DNA from: JBFHIZ01 sp041596215
GTDB taxonomy: Bacteria > Bacillota > Clostridia > Lachnospirales > Lachnospiraceae
Direction: 5' to 3'
Assembly (NCBI GenBank): GCA_041596215.1
Contig: JBFHIZ010000025.1
Location: 1-31,422, forward strand
Length of the DNA: 31,422 nt
Shown: positions 7,121 to 15,106 of the stretch, one piece after another
Layout of the letters: each line of letters begins with the position of its first letter
Numbering within the stretch: position 1 is the stretch's first letter
Notes under the pieces: model-generated
Seen by the model: only the letters and a program-made list of their open reading frames with translations
The model's database searches: none
What the model was told of the DNA's origin: nothing
Program-made: the position numbers and the translations under genes

Positions 7121-7254
7121 ATTGATATAGTCTAAAAACATTAAGGTATTTATTTTAATAAAATTTGAGAAAAATAGGATGATATTTTTTGGCATCGTAA
7201 TTGTGTTAAAATTAAAAGTAATAAAATTATAGATAATGAAAAAAGGAGAACAAG

Positions 7255-7752
7255 GTGTTCAATATAGAATTATATAAAAAATTAGGGCAGAAAGATTTTT
7301 ATGGAGAGATTCTTTTATTTGCCAAAGGATTAATGGAGGGAGAAGAAGATACCATTGCTAATCTTGCAAATGTATCTAGTTTATTATATCAAACGATGAC
7401 AGATATTAACTGGGCAGGGTTTTATCTTTTACGGGAAAACGAATTGATTTTAGGACCTTTTCATGGGAACCCGGCTTGCATTCGAATTCAAGTTGGATTT
7501 GGAGTTTGTGGGAATGCAATATCACAAAATAAAACGCAGTTGGTAGAAGATGTTCACCAATATCCAGGACACATTGCATGTGATAGAGCGACAAATTCAG
7601 AGATAGTAATTCCGATACATAACGAAGGTCAGATTGTAGGTGTTTTAGACATTGATAGTCCGATATTAAATCGCTTTGACGAAGAGGATAAAGAAAATTT
7701 AGAAAAACTTGTAAAGTTGATAGAAGATGCTTGTGATTGGAGCAGGTATTAA
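7255..7752 (+). CDS. msrC: Free methionine-(R)-sulfoxide reductase, GAF-domain type
   Basis: A 165-residue single GAF-domain protein that reduces free methionine-R-sulfoxide, using thioredoxin or a similar donor. The three family cysteines are present: C75 (GNPACIRI), C85 (GVCGNA) and C109 (GHIACDRATNSEIV). The last motif, HIACD-x3-NSEIV, is diagnostic for fRMsr (E. coli YebR) and separates it from signalling GAF domains. C85/C109 correspond to the reactive pair region. The start is GTG 7255, supported by AAAAGGAGA with a 6-base gap; no upstream ATG fits. It is monocistronic by spacing. Confidence 0.93.
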   Translation: MFNIELYKKLGQKDFYGEILLFAKGLMEGEEDTIANLANVSSLLYQTMTDINWAGFYLLRENELILGPFHGNPACIRIQVGFGVCGNAISQNKTQLVEDVHQYPGHIACDRATNSEIVIPIHNEGQIVGVLDIDSPILNRFDEEDKENLEKLVKLIEDACDWSRY

Positions 7753-7804
7753 TAAAAATAAAAAAGATGTTACGTTTTATAAATTTATTTTTTTGTAGAA
7801 ATAT

Positions 7805-7833
7805 TTTCTTTCAAATGATATGATTAGTATAAT
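7805..7833 (+). promoter_or_regulatory. Likely promoter of the mnh/mbh-like operon
   Basis: A perfect TATAAT at 7828-7833 lies 17 bases after a weak -35 (TTTCTT, 7805-7810). The first gene starts 67 bases downstream. Confidence 0.45.
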
Positions 7834-7900
7834 TATATATGTTATTTTTATAGAAGAGGAATGAGAAAGTTAAATGTATTGATTGTTCATAGGGGGACAT

Positions 7901-8395
7901 ATGAAAATTAAGTCACTATGTATTGCATTATTACTATTAACTATATCGTATTGTATTTTAGTGGGAGATTTTGACTTTTATAGTGTATTAATAGCGCTTA
8001 TCGTTTCGTCTTTATCTTTGGTCTTGACGAGAGTTTTATGGGGCGAAAAAATGATGGAAGGAAATAATATTCGTATTATTCCCTTCTTTTTTTATATTTT
8101 AATATTACTGAAAATGATTCTGTTTTCTGGAATTAATACAGCAAAACTTGTTTTGACTGCAAAAACCAAGTGCAGTTATTTAGAATATGCAACAGATTTA
8201 GAGTATGATTATCAGATCAATTTGTTAGCAAATTCAATCACACTAACACCTGGCACTGTTACAATAAAAAAACGAAACAAGACGTTATGTATCATGCAGC
8301 TATTAAAGCAGAATGCGGACATAAAGATAGCAGATATTCGCATTCTGGAAAATTGTATTCGTAAGATTTCGGATAGAATAGATAGGAGCAAATAA
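7901..8395 (+). CDS. mnhE: Cation:proton antiporter subunit MnhE/MrpE
   Basis: A 164-residue membrane protein, the first gene of an eight-gene antiporter operon. MrpE is a small accessory subunit of Mrp-type Na+(K+)/H+ antiporters and the counterpart of MbhA in archaeal membrane-bound hydrogenase. The family signature is the NSITLTPGTVT motif at about residues 112-122, preceded by two or three transmembrane helices. A soluble C-terminal tail follows. The start is set at ATG 7901, 5 bases after AGGGGG. An in-frame TTG at 7883 lies upstream of that ribosome site and is unlikely to be used. The last base overlaps the next start. Confidence 0.9.
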   Translation: MKIKSLCIALLLLTISYCILVGDFDFYSVLIALIVSSLSLVLTRVLWGEKMMEGNNIRIIPFFFYILILLKMILFSGINTAKLVLTAKTKCSYLEYATDLEYDYQINLLANSITLTPGTVTIKKRNKTLCIMQLLKQNADIKIADIRILENCIRKISDRIDRSK

Positions 8396-8646
8396 TGTAT
8401 ATTTTTTTGGGTATAATAACGGTAATTTGTATCATTTTAATCTTGATAATGATAAAGGGACCTACTATATGGGATCGATTACTTTGTATGAATGAATTGT
8501 CTGCAAAAAGCATTGCCTTCATTGTTCTCTTAAGTATTATCAGTGAGCAAAGTTTTTTGCTTGATATTGCGATTGTATATGCATTGTTCTCCTTTGTTTC
8601 GACGGTAATTGTTGCACGATTTATTAAAAAGAAAGGTGGAATCTGA
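8395..8646 (+). CDS. mnhF: Cation:proton antiporter subunit MnhF/MrpF
   Basis: An 83-residue protein with three transmembrane helices. It carries the MrpF pattern GPTIWDRLLCMNELSAKSIAFIVLLS (residues 22-47; the family form is GP...DR..a...) and the conserved D in LLDIAIVYALFSFVSTV. Its start codon overlaps the mnhE stop by one base (TAATG), indicating translational coupling. It corresponds to MbhB in archaeal hydrogenases. Confidence 0.9.
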   Translation: MYIFLGIITVICIILILIMIKGPTIWDRLLCMNELSAKSIAFIVLLSIISEQSFLLDIAIVYALFSFVSTVIVARFIKKKGGI

Positions 8647-8942
8647 TGCTTATTTTATCTTATACATTAATATCAATTGGTCTATTATTTGCAATGACGG
8701 GGGTCATTGGCATTATAAAAATGAAAAATGTATATCAAAGATTACTAATTTGTTCGAATATCGATACGGTGGGACTCTTATTTATTATGTTTGGAGCAAT
8801 GGCATATGAGAGTAGTTTGATGAATGTATTGAAGATACTTTTTCTTCTGGTCATATGTCTAGTCACATCGCCTTTGTCTACACATGCGACAATGCTTTCT
8901 GCTTATGATAGTGGGGTTAGGAGTCCTTATGCAAATAAGTAA
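8646..8942 (+). CDS. mnhG: Cation:proton antiporter subunit MnhG/MrpG
   Basis: A 98-residue protein with three transmembrane helices. It shows the MrpG-type features GVIGIIKMKNVYQRLLICSNIDTVG and TSPLSTHATMLSAYDSG (family form TsP...H...rAAy.sG). Its start overlaps the mnhF stop by one base. Its end overlaps the next gene by 14 bases. Confidence 0.9.
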   Translation: MLILSYTLISIGLLFAMTGVIGIIKMKNVYQRLLICSNIDTVGLLFIMFGAMAYESSLMNVLKILFLLVICLVTSPLSTHATMLSAYDSGVRSPYANK

Positions 8943-9471
8943 TATCATTGAATTTATATTTTTAATAACCTTAATATTCTTGGCTATTATTACGGTAATG
9001 ACGGATAAGTTGCGTAGAGCTGTAATTTATTTGTTTGCTTTTTCTTTTGTTATTTCAATTGTTTATCTTTTGTTAAGTGCTCCAGATGTTGCGATTGCAG
9101 AGGCAGTAATCGGCTGTACTATATCTACAGTTTTATTATTAACTGCACTAAAGAAACAAAAGATTATTACAATTTATTTGGTAAAAGATAAGGACTCCAA
9201 CACAGATATCAATAAACTGGTAGAAGTCTTACAAAAAGAATTGATCAAACATGAGTTAGAACCACAAGTGGTTACGACATCGCATGATTATGAACAGTTG
9301 TATGATGACTTGATGTTTGATATTCTGATTTTGCAAGAGAAGAACAAGGTGATGATTCATATGTCTATAGATAATCAAAATACCCAATTTTTAAAATCAA
9401 TTGAAAATGATTTTGCTGAAATAAACGTAAAAGTAATGGCATGGGAAGAGGATGAAACAGATGAAGGATAG
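8929..9471 (+). CDS. DUF4040/MbhD-like subunit (MrpA C-terminal-domain homologue) with soluble tail
   Basis: A 180-residue protein. Residues about 1-75 hold three transmembrane helices and the DUF4040/MbhD signature (LLSAPDVAIAEAVIGCTISTVLLLTALKK). That signature equals part of the C-terminal region of MrpA and the separate MbhD subunit of archaeal hydrogenases. The start is ATG 8929 with TAGGAG 6 bases upstream, inside the end of mnhG; an in-frame ATG at 8884 is deeper inside mnhG and has no ribosome site. Unusually, about 100 hydrophilic, acidic residues follow the membrane part (from about KKQKIITIYLVKDKD to EEDETDEG). Their pattern looks like a small alpha/beta domain, and I do not recognise a family for it. 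Confidence 0.82.
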   Translation: MQISNIIEFIFLITLIFLAIITVMTDKLRRAVIYLFAFSFVISIVYLLLSAPDVAIAEAVIGCTISTVLLLTALKKQKIITIYLVKDKDSNTDINKLVEVLQKELIKHELEPQVVTTSHDYEQLYDDLMFDILILQEKNKVMIHMSIDNQNTQFLKSIENDFAEINVKVMAWEEDETDEG

Positions 9472-9742
9472 AAAAAGAAAACTACTTATACTTGTGATTT
9501 GTTTGGGTATATGCATGGTCATTTTTTCTGGATATACTTCTAATAAAGAAGCATTTTATGATAATCAAGATCAAGCAAAAGTTTACATTTTACAAAATCA
9601 TACCAGCGAAACGGGAGCATTAAATGCAGTTACTGCAATCTATTTAAACTATCGATTGTGGGACACCTTGTTTGAAGCGATGATTTTAATGCTTTCTGTT
9701 TTAGCAGTTATATCTTTTTCGCATAGAGGTGAACATGAATAG
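9461..9742 (+). CDS. MbhE-like subunit (end of MrpA C-terminal region)
   Basis: A 93-residue protein with two transmembrane helices joined by an outside loop. The second half carries the pattern NAVTAIYLNYRLWDTLFEAMILMLSVLAVISF. This matches the MbhE/MrpA C-terminal signature (N-x-VTaill-x-yR-x-xDT-x-x-Ea-x-vL). The start is ATG 9461, nine bases after GAGG. The ATG at 9452 directly abuts the ribosome site and is less likely. It overlaps the upstream gene by 11 bases and mnhB by 8. Confidence 0.82.
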   Translation: MKDRKRKLLILVICLGICMVIFSGYTSNKEAFYDNQDQAKVYILQNHTSETGALNAVTAIYLNYRLWDTLFEAMILMLSVLAVISFSHRGEHE

Positions 9743-10121
9743 AGAATCAAAAATCATACCACAAATTTCAAAAATATTGATACCACTCGTGCTCCTTTTC
9801 GGTATTTATATCGTGAATGGTGGAGCCAATAGTGTCGGCGGAGGTTTTCAAGGTGGCGCTATTTTGAGTGCGGTTTTTATTCTTCGTTATTTGGCGAAGC
9901 CAAGTGCTGACTTTCGAATCACTTTACTAGAGTATACGGAGAAAATTTTGATGTTATGTTTTATCCTTTTGGTTTTTTTATTTGTTGGACGTTCCATGAA
10001 TATGGGTGAAAAGTTCGGAGCAATATGGATGCTGCTATTAAACTGGATTATTGCCATTAAAGTCTCTTGTGGATTAAGTATTATTTTCTTTCGTTATGTG
10101 TTTTTTGAAGGGAGGTCCTAG
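9735..10121 (+). CDS. mnhB: Cation:proton antiporter subunit MnhB/MrpB
   Basis: A 128-residue membrane protein with four helices and the MnhB signature LLFGIYIVNGGANSVGGGFQGGAILSAVFIL near residues 20-50 (family: lfg-Y-hG-x-spGGGFqgG). Start ATG 9735 lies 6 bases after AGAGG. The upstream GTG at 9729 sits in that ribosome site. MnhB is the counterpart of MbhF. Its last residues precede mnhC by one base. Confidence 0.9.
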   Translation: MNRESKIIPQISKILIPLVLLFGIYIVNGGANSVGGGFQGGAILSAVFILRYLAKPSADFRITLLEYTEKILMLCFILLVFLFVGRSMNMGEKFGAIWMLLLNWIIAIKVSCGLSIIFFRYVFFEGRS

Positions 10122-10122
10122 T

Positions 10123-10470
10123 ATGGGTTTGCAATTCGGGGAAATTATCGCTTTTATATTATTTATGATTGGGGTGTATGGTGTTATTGTTAGGAGAAAC
10201 ATTATGAAGACTGTGATATCCATATCCATTATGCAAAATGCAGTTATTTTATATTTTTTAGTTGCAGATCAAGGGGTAACAAAAGCTCCAATCGTGGAAG
10301 ACACGACAAATATCGCTATAATCGCAGATCCATATCCGCAAGCACTTATGATAACGGCGATCGTAATCGGGATAGCCGTTACTGCAATTTCGTTAACTAT
10401 GTTTATCAATTTATATCATAAATATGGAACGACTAATTGGGAAAAAGCAAGAAAGGCTAGGGATAAATAG
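10123..10470 (+). CDS. mnhC: Cation:proton antiporter subunit MnhC/MrpC (NuoK-like)
   Basis: A 115-residue, three-helix NuoK/MrpC-type subunit. Visible features are GVYGVIVRRNIMKTVISISIMQNAVILYFL (the NuoK motif region with its buried polar residues) and DPYPQALMITAIVIGIAVTAISLTMF, typical of MrpC. The start is ATG 10123 with AAGGGAGG 8 bases upstream. The in-frame ATG at 10096 lies within the end of mnhB and lacks a ribosome site. It is three bases from mnhD. Confidence 0.92.
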   Translation: MGLQFGEIIAFILFMIGVYGVIVRRNIMKTVISISIMQNAVILYFLVADQGVTKAPIVEDTTNIAIIADPYPQALMITAIVIGIAVTAISLTMFINLYHKYGTTNWEKARKARDK

Positions 10471-10472
10471 CG

Positions 10473-12065
10473 ATGCAGTATTTACTAATTTCATTAATTC
10501 TGATTCCGGTTTTATTTGGTATTATCGTATATATACTACCTAATAAATTTAAAAATAATATATTATTTTTAGTGCAAATAGTTGAATTATTTTTGGCGGT
10601 CGTTTGTTTGTTTAAAACTCTTGAGAGACCTATAAAAGCATATTTGGGTGGATATAAACCACCAGTTGGGATTATGTTGTTTGCTGATACTATATCTGCA
10701 CCCTTAGTTTTGCTTTCTGTATTTTTATTTACTTGCTTAATTATATATAGTACGAAAAAGCATTATGCAGATGCAACATTTTATATGCTGTATTTGATTC
10801 TAGAGGGTTTAACAGTAGGGTTGTTTTTCGTAGATGATATGTTCACTATTTATATTTTTGCTGAAGTATCGATCATTGTTGTATCGCTTCTAATAATGTA
10901 CAAAAAAGATTCACGAAGTATTTATGATGGGAAGATTTACCTTTTGGTAAATATTTTTTCAATGACTTTTTATTTGCTAGGAATCGTTATTTTATATAAG
11001 ACAATCGGAACTTTTAGCCTTCAAATGACAAAAGATATTTTAGCAGGATTTACAGAGGTAAAAGCTTTGTATCTACCATTTTCCTTAATTATTACTTCTG
11101 TATCTTTAAAAGCGGCATTGATGCCATTATTTACATGGCTTCCAAAGGCGCACGGAACACCGAGTGCACCGTCCGTAGTCAGTGCAGTTTTATCAGGCTT
11201 GTACGTAAAAGGAGGGGTCTATCTTTTTATTCGTTTCACAGAAGCATTTGTTCAGATCGATGTATCTTTAATTTTTTATGTATGTGGAGTGATTACGGCT
11301 ATTATAGGAATGGTATTTGCTTTTTGTCAAACAGATATTAAACTATTATTGTCTTACTCAACGGTATCTCAAATTGGTATTATTATGATTGGGATTAATA
11401 CAGGAACTATGAAAAGTTTATACGGAGCAGTATATCACATTATAAGTCATGCGGTCTTTAAAAGTTTGCTCTTCTTATGTGCTGGAATTATTATTGAAAA
11501 ATACAAGACAAGAGATATGCGTAAAATAGAGGGCGTCTTCAGAAGCCTTCCTTTGGTTTCTATTTGTGCAATATTTGGTATAGCTGGAGTCGTGGGGGCA
11601 CCTTTCTTTTCTGGATTTGTATCAAAATATGTAATTTCTAGCGCAGACAATGGATTTAGCAATACGATATTTATTTCCATTATTAGTTTCGGGACCATAA
11701 GCTATGCGATAAGATTTGTAAAAATATTTTTAGGTAGGGAGGAGATTGAAGACAAGAAAGTTTCTTTGAATTGCAAAATGATACTAGCAGTGCTAGCGAT
11801 GTCTTGTTTGCTAGGTGGAGTTTTTGGAATACAGATCCTAAATTTTATATATAAAACTGAGTATTACATCTCATTTTCCTCTTTTATAAACAAAGGTATT
11901 CTCTTTTTTCTATCAATTATTTTTGCTATCCTTCTAAATAAGACGAAGATTAAAGCATCAAAAATAGTAGAGAATATTCGTGAATTGGATTTTTCTTTTA
12001 ATCAAATAGCTTTTACCATCCCTGTGTTCTTTAGTGTAATTATGGTCTTATTATTCATAGGATAA
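10473..12065 (+). CDS. mnhD: Antiporter/proton-pumping subunit MnhD/MrpD (NuoM/NuoN-like)
   Basis: A 530-residue protein with about 14 transmembrane helices, the ion-translocating subunit of the complex. The residues of the Complex I-type antiporter core are visible: E131 (FAEVSIIV, helix 5), K213 (SLKAALMPLFTWLPKAHGTPSAPS, helix 7), K246 (SGLYVKGGVYLF, helix 8), and H residues in AVYHIISHAVFKSLLF. All key charged residues look intact, so it should conduct protons or exchange them for Na+/K+. It is the only antiporter-type subunit in the operon. A separate, full-length MrpA/NuoL-type protein is absent. It is the last gene, with no hydrogenase or oxidoreductase subunit following. Confidence 0.92.
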   Translation: MQYLLISLILIPVLFGIIVYILPNKFKNNILFLVQIVELFLAVVCLFKTLERPIKAYLGGYKPPVGIMLFADTISAPLVLLSVFLFTCLIIYSTKKHYADATFYMLYLILEGLTVGLFFVDDMFTIYIFAEVSIIVVSLLIMYKKDSRSIYDGKIYLLVNIFSMTFYLLGIVILYKTIGTFSLQMTKDILAGFTEVKALYLPFSLIITSVSLKAALMPLFTWLPKAHGTPSAPSVVSAVLSGLYVKGGVYLFIRFTEAFVQIDVSLIFYVCGVITAIIGMVFAFCQTDIKLLLSYSTVSQIGIIMIGINTGTMKSLYGAVYHIISHAVFKSLLFLCAGIIIEKYKTRDMRKIEGVFRSLPLVSICAIFGIAGVVGAPFFSGFVSKYVISSADNGFSNTIFISIISFGTISYAIRFVKIFLGREEIEDKKVSLNCKMILAVLAMSCLLGGVFGIQILNFIYKTEYYISFSSFINKGILFFLSIIFAILLNKTKIKASKIVENIRELDFSFNQIAFTIPVFFSVIMVLLFIG

Positions 12066-12133
12066 ATTATAATATCAGTATAGATTTGCCTATGTAGATA
12101 TTCGAGCCAAATTAGGTGGTTTCAAATTCCCTT

Positions 12134-12165
12134 TCGCTACTTTCTTTAAGAGGGTCTTCGTAAAC
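12134..12165. repeat. Dispersed 32-bp intergenic repeat, copy 2
   Basis: Matches 4556-4587 with one mismatch. It lies 69 bases after the mnhD stop. The surrounding gap 12066-12362 has no gene; it holds this repeat, an inverted repeat and the promoter of the chemoreceptor gene. Confidence 0.8.
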
Positions 12166-12206
12166 GAATTGAATCAGTAAATAGAAATGAAAAAAAGTGT
12201 TTTAAC

Positions 12207-12232
12207 TTTTTCTAATTTTATGATTAGAAAAA
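12207..12232. repeat. Perfect 10-bp inverted repeat upstream of the chemoreceptor promoter
   Basis: TTTTTCTAAT (12207-12216) and ATTAGAAAAA (12223-12232) flank a 6-base loop and end 3 bases before the -35 box. It could be a regulator site. A terminator role for the mnh operon is weak because no T-run follows on the plus strand. Confidence 0.6.
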
Positions 12233-12235
12233 ATG

Positions 12236-12264
12236 TTGACAATCCTATCTTATGATGATAATAT
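12236..12264 (+). promoter_or_regulatory. Sigma-A promoter of the chemoreceptor gene
   Basis: Consensus TTGACA at 12236-12241, a 17-base spacer, and TAATAT at 12259-12264. It lies about 98 bases upstream of the start codon. Confidence 0.75.
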
Positions 12265-12362
12265 AAAAAATCTGATTATAAAAGTATAAGCGAAAATAAA
12301 TACAATTTACTAAAAATACATATGAAAAAGAATAGTTAAAAAAAATAGTTATGGAGATCAAC

Positions 12363-13856
12363 ATGGAAACAAATATGAAATCAAAAAGAGAAGAAATTTA
12401 CCAACTTGTATATAAAGTATACAGAAAGACCGTTTATGCATTTGTGGGATTGATGGTTGCAGGAATAATCTATCATTTATTTAAGAATCAAGTGACGGAA
12501 TATGAGAAAATAAGTATCGGAATTATGTTTTTTATGGCTGCTATTTTGTTGTTTATGTTTTTAGCAGATGAAAAATTATCACTATGTATTTTAAGTAAAT
12601 TACAGATAGTGTCCTATGCTCTTGGAACATTAATAGGGGCTGCATATTTTTCTTTTGCGGGTCATAATCAGGAAGCTTTTGCATTATTGATTATCATTGT
12701 AATCCCTGGAATATTAACATTTACTAAGAAAAACTTTATCTTTTATTTTGCTGCAGTTATAGTGGTTTTAGTGTTTTCATTTTTAATATTAGATGATATC
12801 ACAGAGATTATGTTTCGTGTGATTCTTACGATTGGAGGACTTGTTCTTGCAATTAATACAAGAAGCACTATTCTTCAAATGATGGAAAATTTGGAAACAA
12901 AAATGATTGAGTCAGATGATCTTTTAATTAAGCAAAATGGATTATTTGATACGGTTAGTGCCTCTACTAGTATTATTGACGAACGAGTGAAGCATGTTAG
13001 TGATACGTCAGTTGGCGTTGTAAGAAATGTAAAGGAAGTAGCCTTAGCAATGGAAGGAATTGCACAAGGAGCTGCAAACCAATCGCATGAATTAGGAGAA
13101 GGAATGAATGCTTTGAAAGATTTATCAGAAATGATCGGATCTGTTAAAAATCAAATTCAGGAATTGTCAGCTAGAAGTAAATATAGAGAAGAAAATAATA
13201 TAAAAAGCTTAGAATATTCAGGACAATTAGTTGAAGTTTCATCTAGTAGTAGAAAGTTGAATCAAAATATCGTGACATTAATCGATGGATTAACGATGGA
13301 TTTTAAAAAGGTTATGCAATCAATCAATCAAATCAATACCATTGCAGGGCAAACAAATCTACTTGCATTGAATGCATCCATTGAAAGTGCAAGAGCAGGT
13401 GAAGCAGGAAAAGGGTTTGCCGTTGTTGCTGATGAAATACGAAAGCTTGCCGAACAAACTTCAAGAGGAGCAGCTGAAATCAATAACGTTGTTGACAATC
13501 TGAATGTGAAGATTACGGATTCGAAAGAAGTTATGAACACATTGGATCGACAGTCAATTGAAACCGCTGAAATTATTGAAGCCACAACAGGCGATATTAA
13601 GGAAACTATGGAATATTTGAAACGTTCAACAGAATCAATTACCAATATATCAAGTGATATTGTGAGCATTGATGAAAAGCGGGAAACGGTGCTTTCTACC
13701 ATTAATAAGATATCTGCTGTATCGGAAGAGTTTACAGCTTCTAGTCAAGAAGTATCTGCTTCGATGGAGGAGCAAGAAAATGAAATGGAAAAAATAAAGG
13801 AACAATTGATTGAAATATCTGCCCAAGTAAAAGAGTTAGATAGACTATTAAAATAG
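12363..13856 (+). CDS. Methyl-accepting chemotaxis protein with membrane-embedded sensor region
   Basis: A chemoreceptor of about 497 residues. The start is set at ATG 12363, 5 bases after GGAG; the ATG at 12351 precedes that ribosome site. The N-terminal 160 residues contain about six hydrophobic helices with only short loops and no outside ligand-binding domain. The C-terminal half is a typical cytoplasmic signalling coiled coil. Its conserved tip is clear (GQTNLLALNASIESARAGEAGKGFAVVADEIRKLAEQTS), where CheA/CheW bind. Glu/Gln-rich methylation-type segments flank it. No HAMP domain is obvious. Such receptors are thought to sense membrane state or hydrophobic signals, but the signal here is unknown. 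It has its own promoter. Confidence 0.9.
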   Translation: METNMKSKREEIYQLVYKVYRKTVYAFVGLMVAGIIYHLFKNQVTEYEKISIGIMFFMAAILLFMFLADEKLSLCILSKLQIVSYALGTLIGAAYFSFAGHNQEAFALLIIIVIPGILTFTKKNFIFYFAAVIVVLVFSFLILDDITEIMFRVILTIGGLVLAINTRSTILQMMENLETKMIESDDLLIKQNGLFDTVSASTSIIDERVKHVSDTSVGVVRNVKEVALAMEGIAQGAANQSHELGEGMNALKDLSEMIGSVKNQIQELSARSKYREENNIKSLEYSGQLVEVSSSSRKLNQNIVTLIDGLTMDFKKVMQSINQINTIAGQTNLLALNASIESARAGEAGKGFAVVADEIRKLAEQTSRGAAEINNVVDNLNVKITDSKEVMNTLDRQSIETAEIIEATTGDIKETMEYLKRSTESITNISSDIVSIDEKRETVLSTINKISAVSEEFTASSQEVSASMEEQENEMEKIKEQLIEISAQVKELDRLLK

Positions 13857-13876
13857 GATCGATAAAACAACAAAAA

Positions 13877-13925
13877 TAAAAGCACCAACCTAAGTTACGT
13901 TTATAGTAGTTAGGTTGGTGCTTTA
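13877..13925. terminator. Bidirectional terminator between convergent genes
   Basis: A perfect 13-bp stem, AGCACCAACCTAA (13881-13893) with TTAGGTTGGTGCT (13910-13922). It is flanked by an A-run on the left and Ts on the right. The minus-strand U-run is the better one. It serves both the chemoreceptor gene and the dehydrogenase gene ending at 13961. Confidence 0.85.
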
Positions 13926-13960
13926 AGTTATGAAATGTTTTTTCTTATATAGAAAAACAA

Positions 13961-14923
13961 TTATTGATTATACTTGTAAAATCCTTCGCCAGAAGAAACA
14001 CCAAGTTTTCCGTCTTTGATATATTCATTTAAAATAGATTCCATCGCTTTAAAATTATATGGCATCATCATCTTCTTTAAAAGTGGAGAAAAAATACCAG
14101 GAATGCTTTGGTATTGATGAACAATATTATAGGCGGTAGTTAGGCCTACGGTATCAAAGATTTGAAAAGGACCTTTTGGTGATCCGGTTCCACTTGTCCA
14201 TGCGGTATCAATGCTCTCAGGATCGGAAACGCCGGAGGCATATAAGTCTAATCCACTTAATAGAAATGGAACTAGCATTGAGTTAAGAAGGTATCCATTT
14301 TTTTCCTTTAAAACAGGTAATGCAATCATTCGAATTTCGTTTGCAAATTCCATAATTTCATCAAAATATTTTGAATCGGTTTTGCTTTGGCTCATAACTT
14401 CAGCAGTGTTATTTTTCCAGATTGAATTTGCAAAATGTAAAGATAAATATTTATCAGGTCTTCCAGTATACTTTGCAAATGTAGACGGAAGTAAGGTGGA
14501 CGAATTTGTAACAATGACCGTTTTTTCAGGTAAAAGTGGAGCAAGAGCCTTATAAAAGACAATTTTATCATTTGGATTTTCTGACATAGATTCAATAATT
14601 AAATCTGCATCTTTTACTGCTTTGGCCATATCCAATTCTAGCGTAATACTATCATAAGCTTTATTGACTTTGGCAACAAGGGCATCTTTGTTAAAATTTT
14701 TTTCATCTGAAATTCCTGCACACCAAGGTCCTTCCCCCGAAGCCATCTTTTCAATTGCTTCTAGATAGGTTTTTTTTAGGTTGTCAAGTTTAGGCTGTGT
14801 TCGTGTAATAGAACTTTCACTTCTTAGCCAAATTGTTACATTAAATCCACAGAAGGCGGATTGGAAAGCAATTTGACTTCCAAGTACACCGCCACCACTA
14901 ATAACTACATTTGAATAATTCAT
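13961..14923 (-). CDS. 3-hydroxyacyl-CoA dehydrogenase (NAD-dependent)
   Basis: A 320-residue oxidoreductase that interconverts L-3-hydroxyacyl-CoA and 3-ketoacyl-CoA. The N-terminal Rossmann fold has the dinucleotide motif VVISGGGVLGSQIA at 6-19. The catalytic residues of the family are present: S141/S142 in TNSST, H163 in SLHFAN, E175 in TAEVM, and N214 in GYLLNS. The C-terminal helical domain ends with the usual GEGFYKY. At 320 residues it is longer than the standard butyrate-pathway Hbd (about 282), with a short insertion around residues 35-80. No thiolase, crotonase or acyl-CoA dehydrogenase lies nearby, so a role in butyrate formation is not supported by context. The start at 14923 follows GAAGGAATATT. 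Confidence 0.87.
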   Translation of the reverse strand: MNYSNVVISGGGVLGSQIAFQSAFCGFNVTIWLRSESSITRTQPKLDNLKKTYLEAIEKMASGEGPWCAGISDEKNFNKDALVAKVNKAYDSITLELDMAKAVKDADLIIESMSENPNDKIVFYKALAPLLPEKTVIVTNSSTLLPSTFAKYTGRPDKYLSLHFANSIWKNNTAEVMSQSKTDSKYFDEIMEFANEIRMIALPVLKEKNGYLLNSMLVPFLLSGLDLYASGVSDPESIDTAWTSGTGSPKGPFQIFDTVGLTTAYNIVHQYQSIPGIFSPLLKKMMMPYNFKAMESILNEYIKDGKLGVSSGEGFYKYNQ

Positions 14924-15106
14924 AATATTCCTTCTTTCTTTTTTACTTGTGAAAAATATATCATAGTTTGTATAAAATTACAACAGTTTCAGAAATTTGG
15001 AATGAAAATTCTTGGAAAATAATTGAAACATTTATAATGGATCTCAAAAATAAAGCAGATTTCATTTATAATATAATAAAGTGTCTTACAAATTTAAGAT
15101 TATCCA

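Noticed and set aside
13328..13702. Long minus-strand frame (124 codons) inside the chemoreceptor gene
   Set aside because: Antisense shadow of a well-conserved signalling domain; no start signals.
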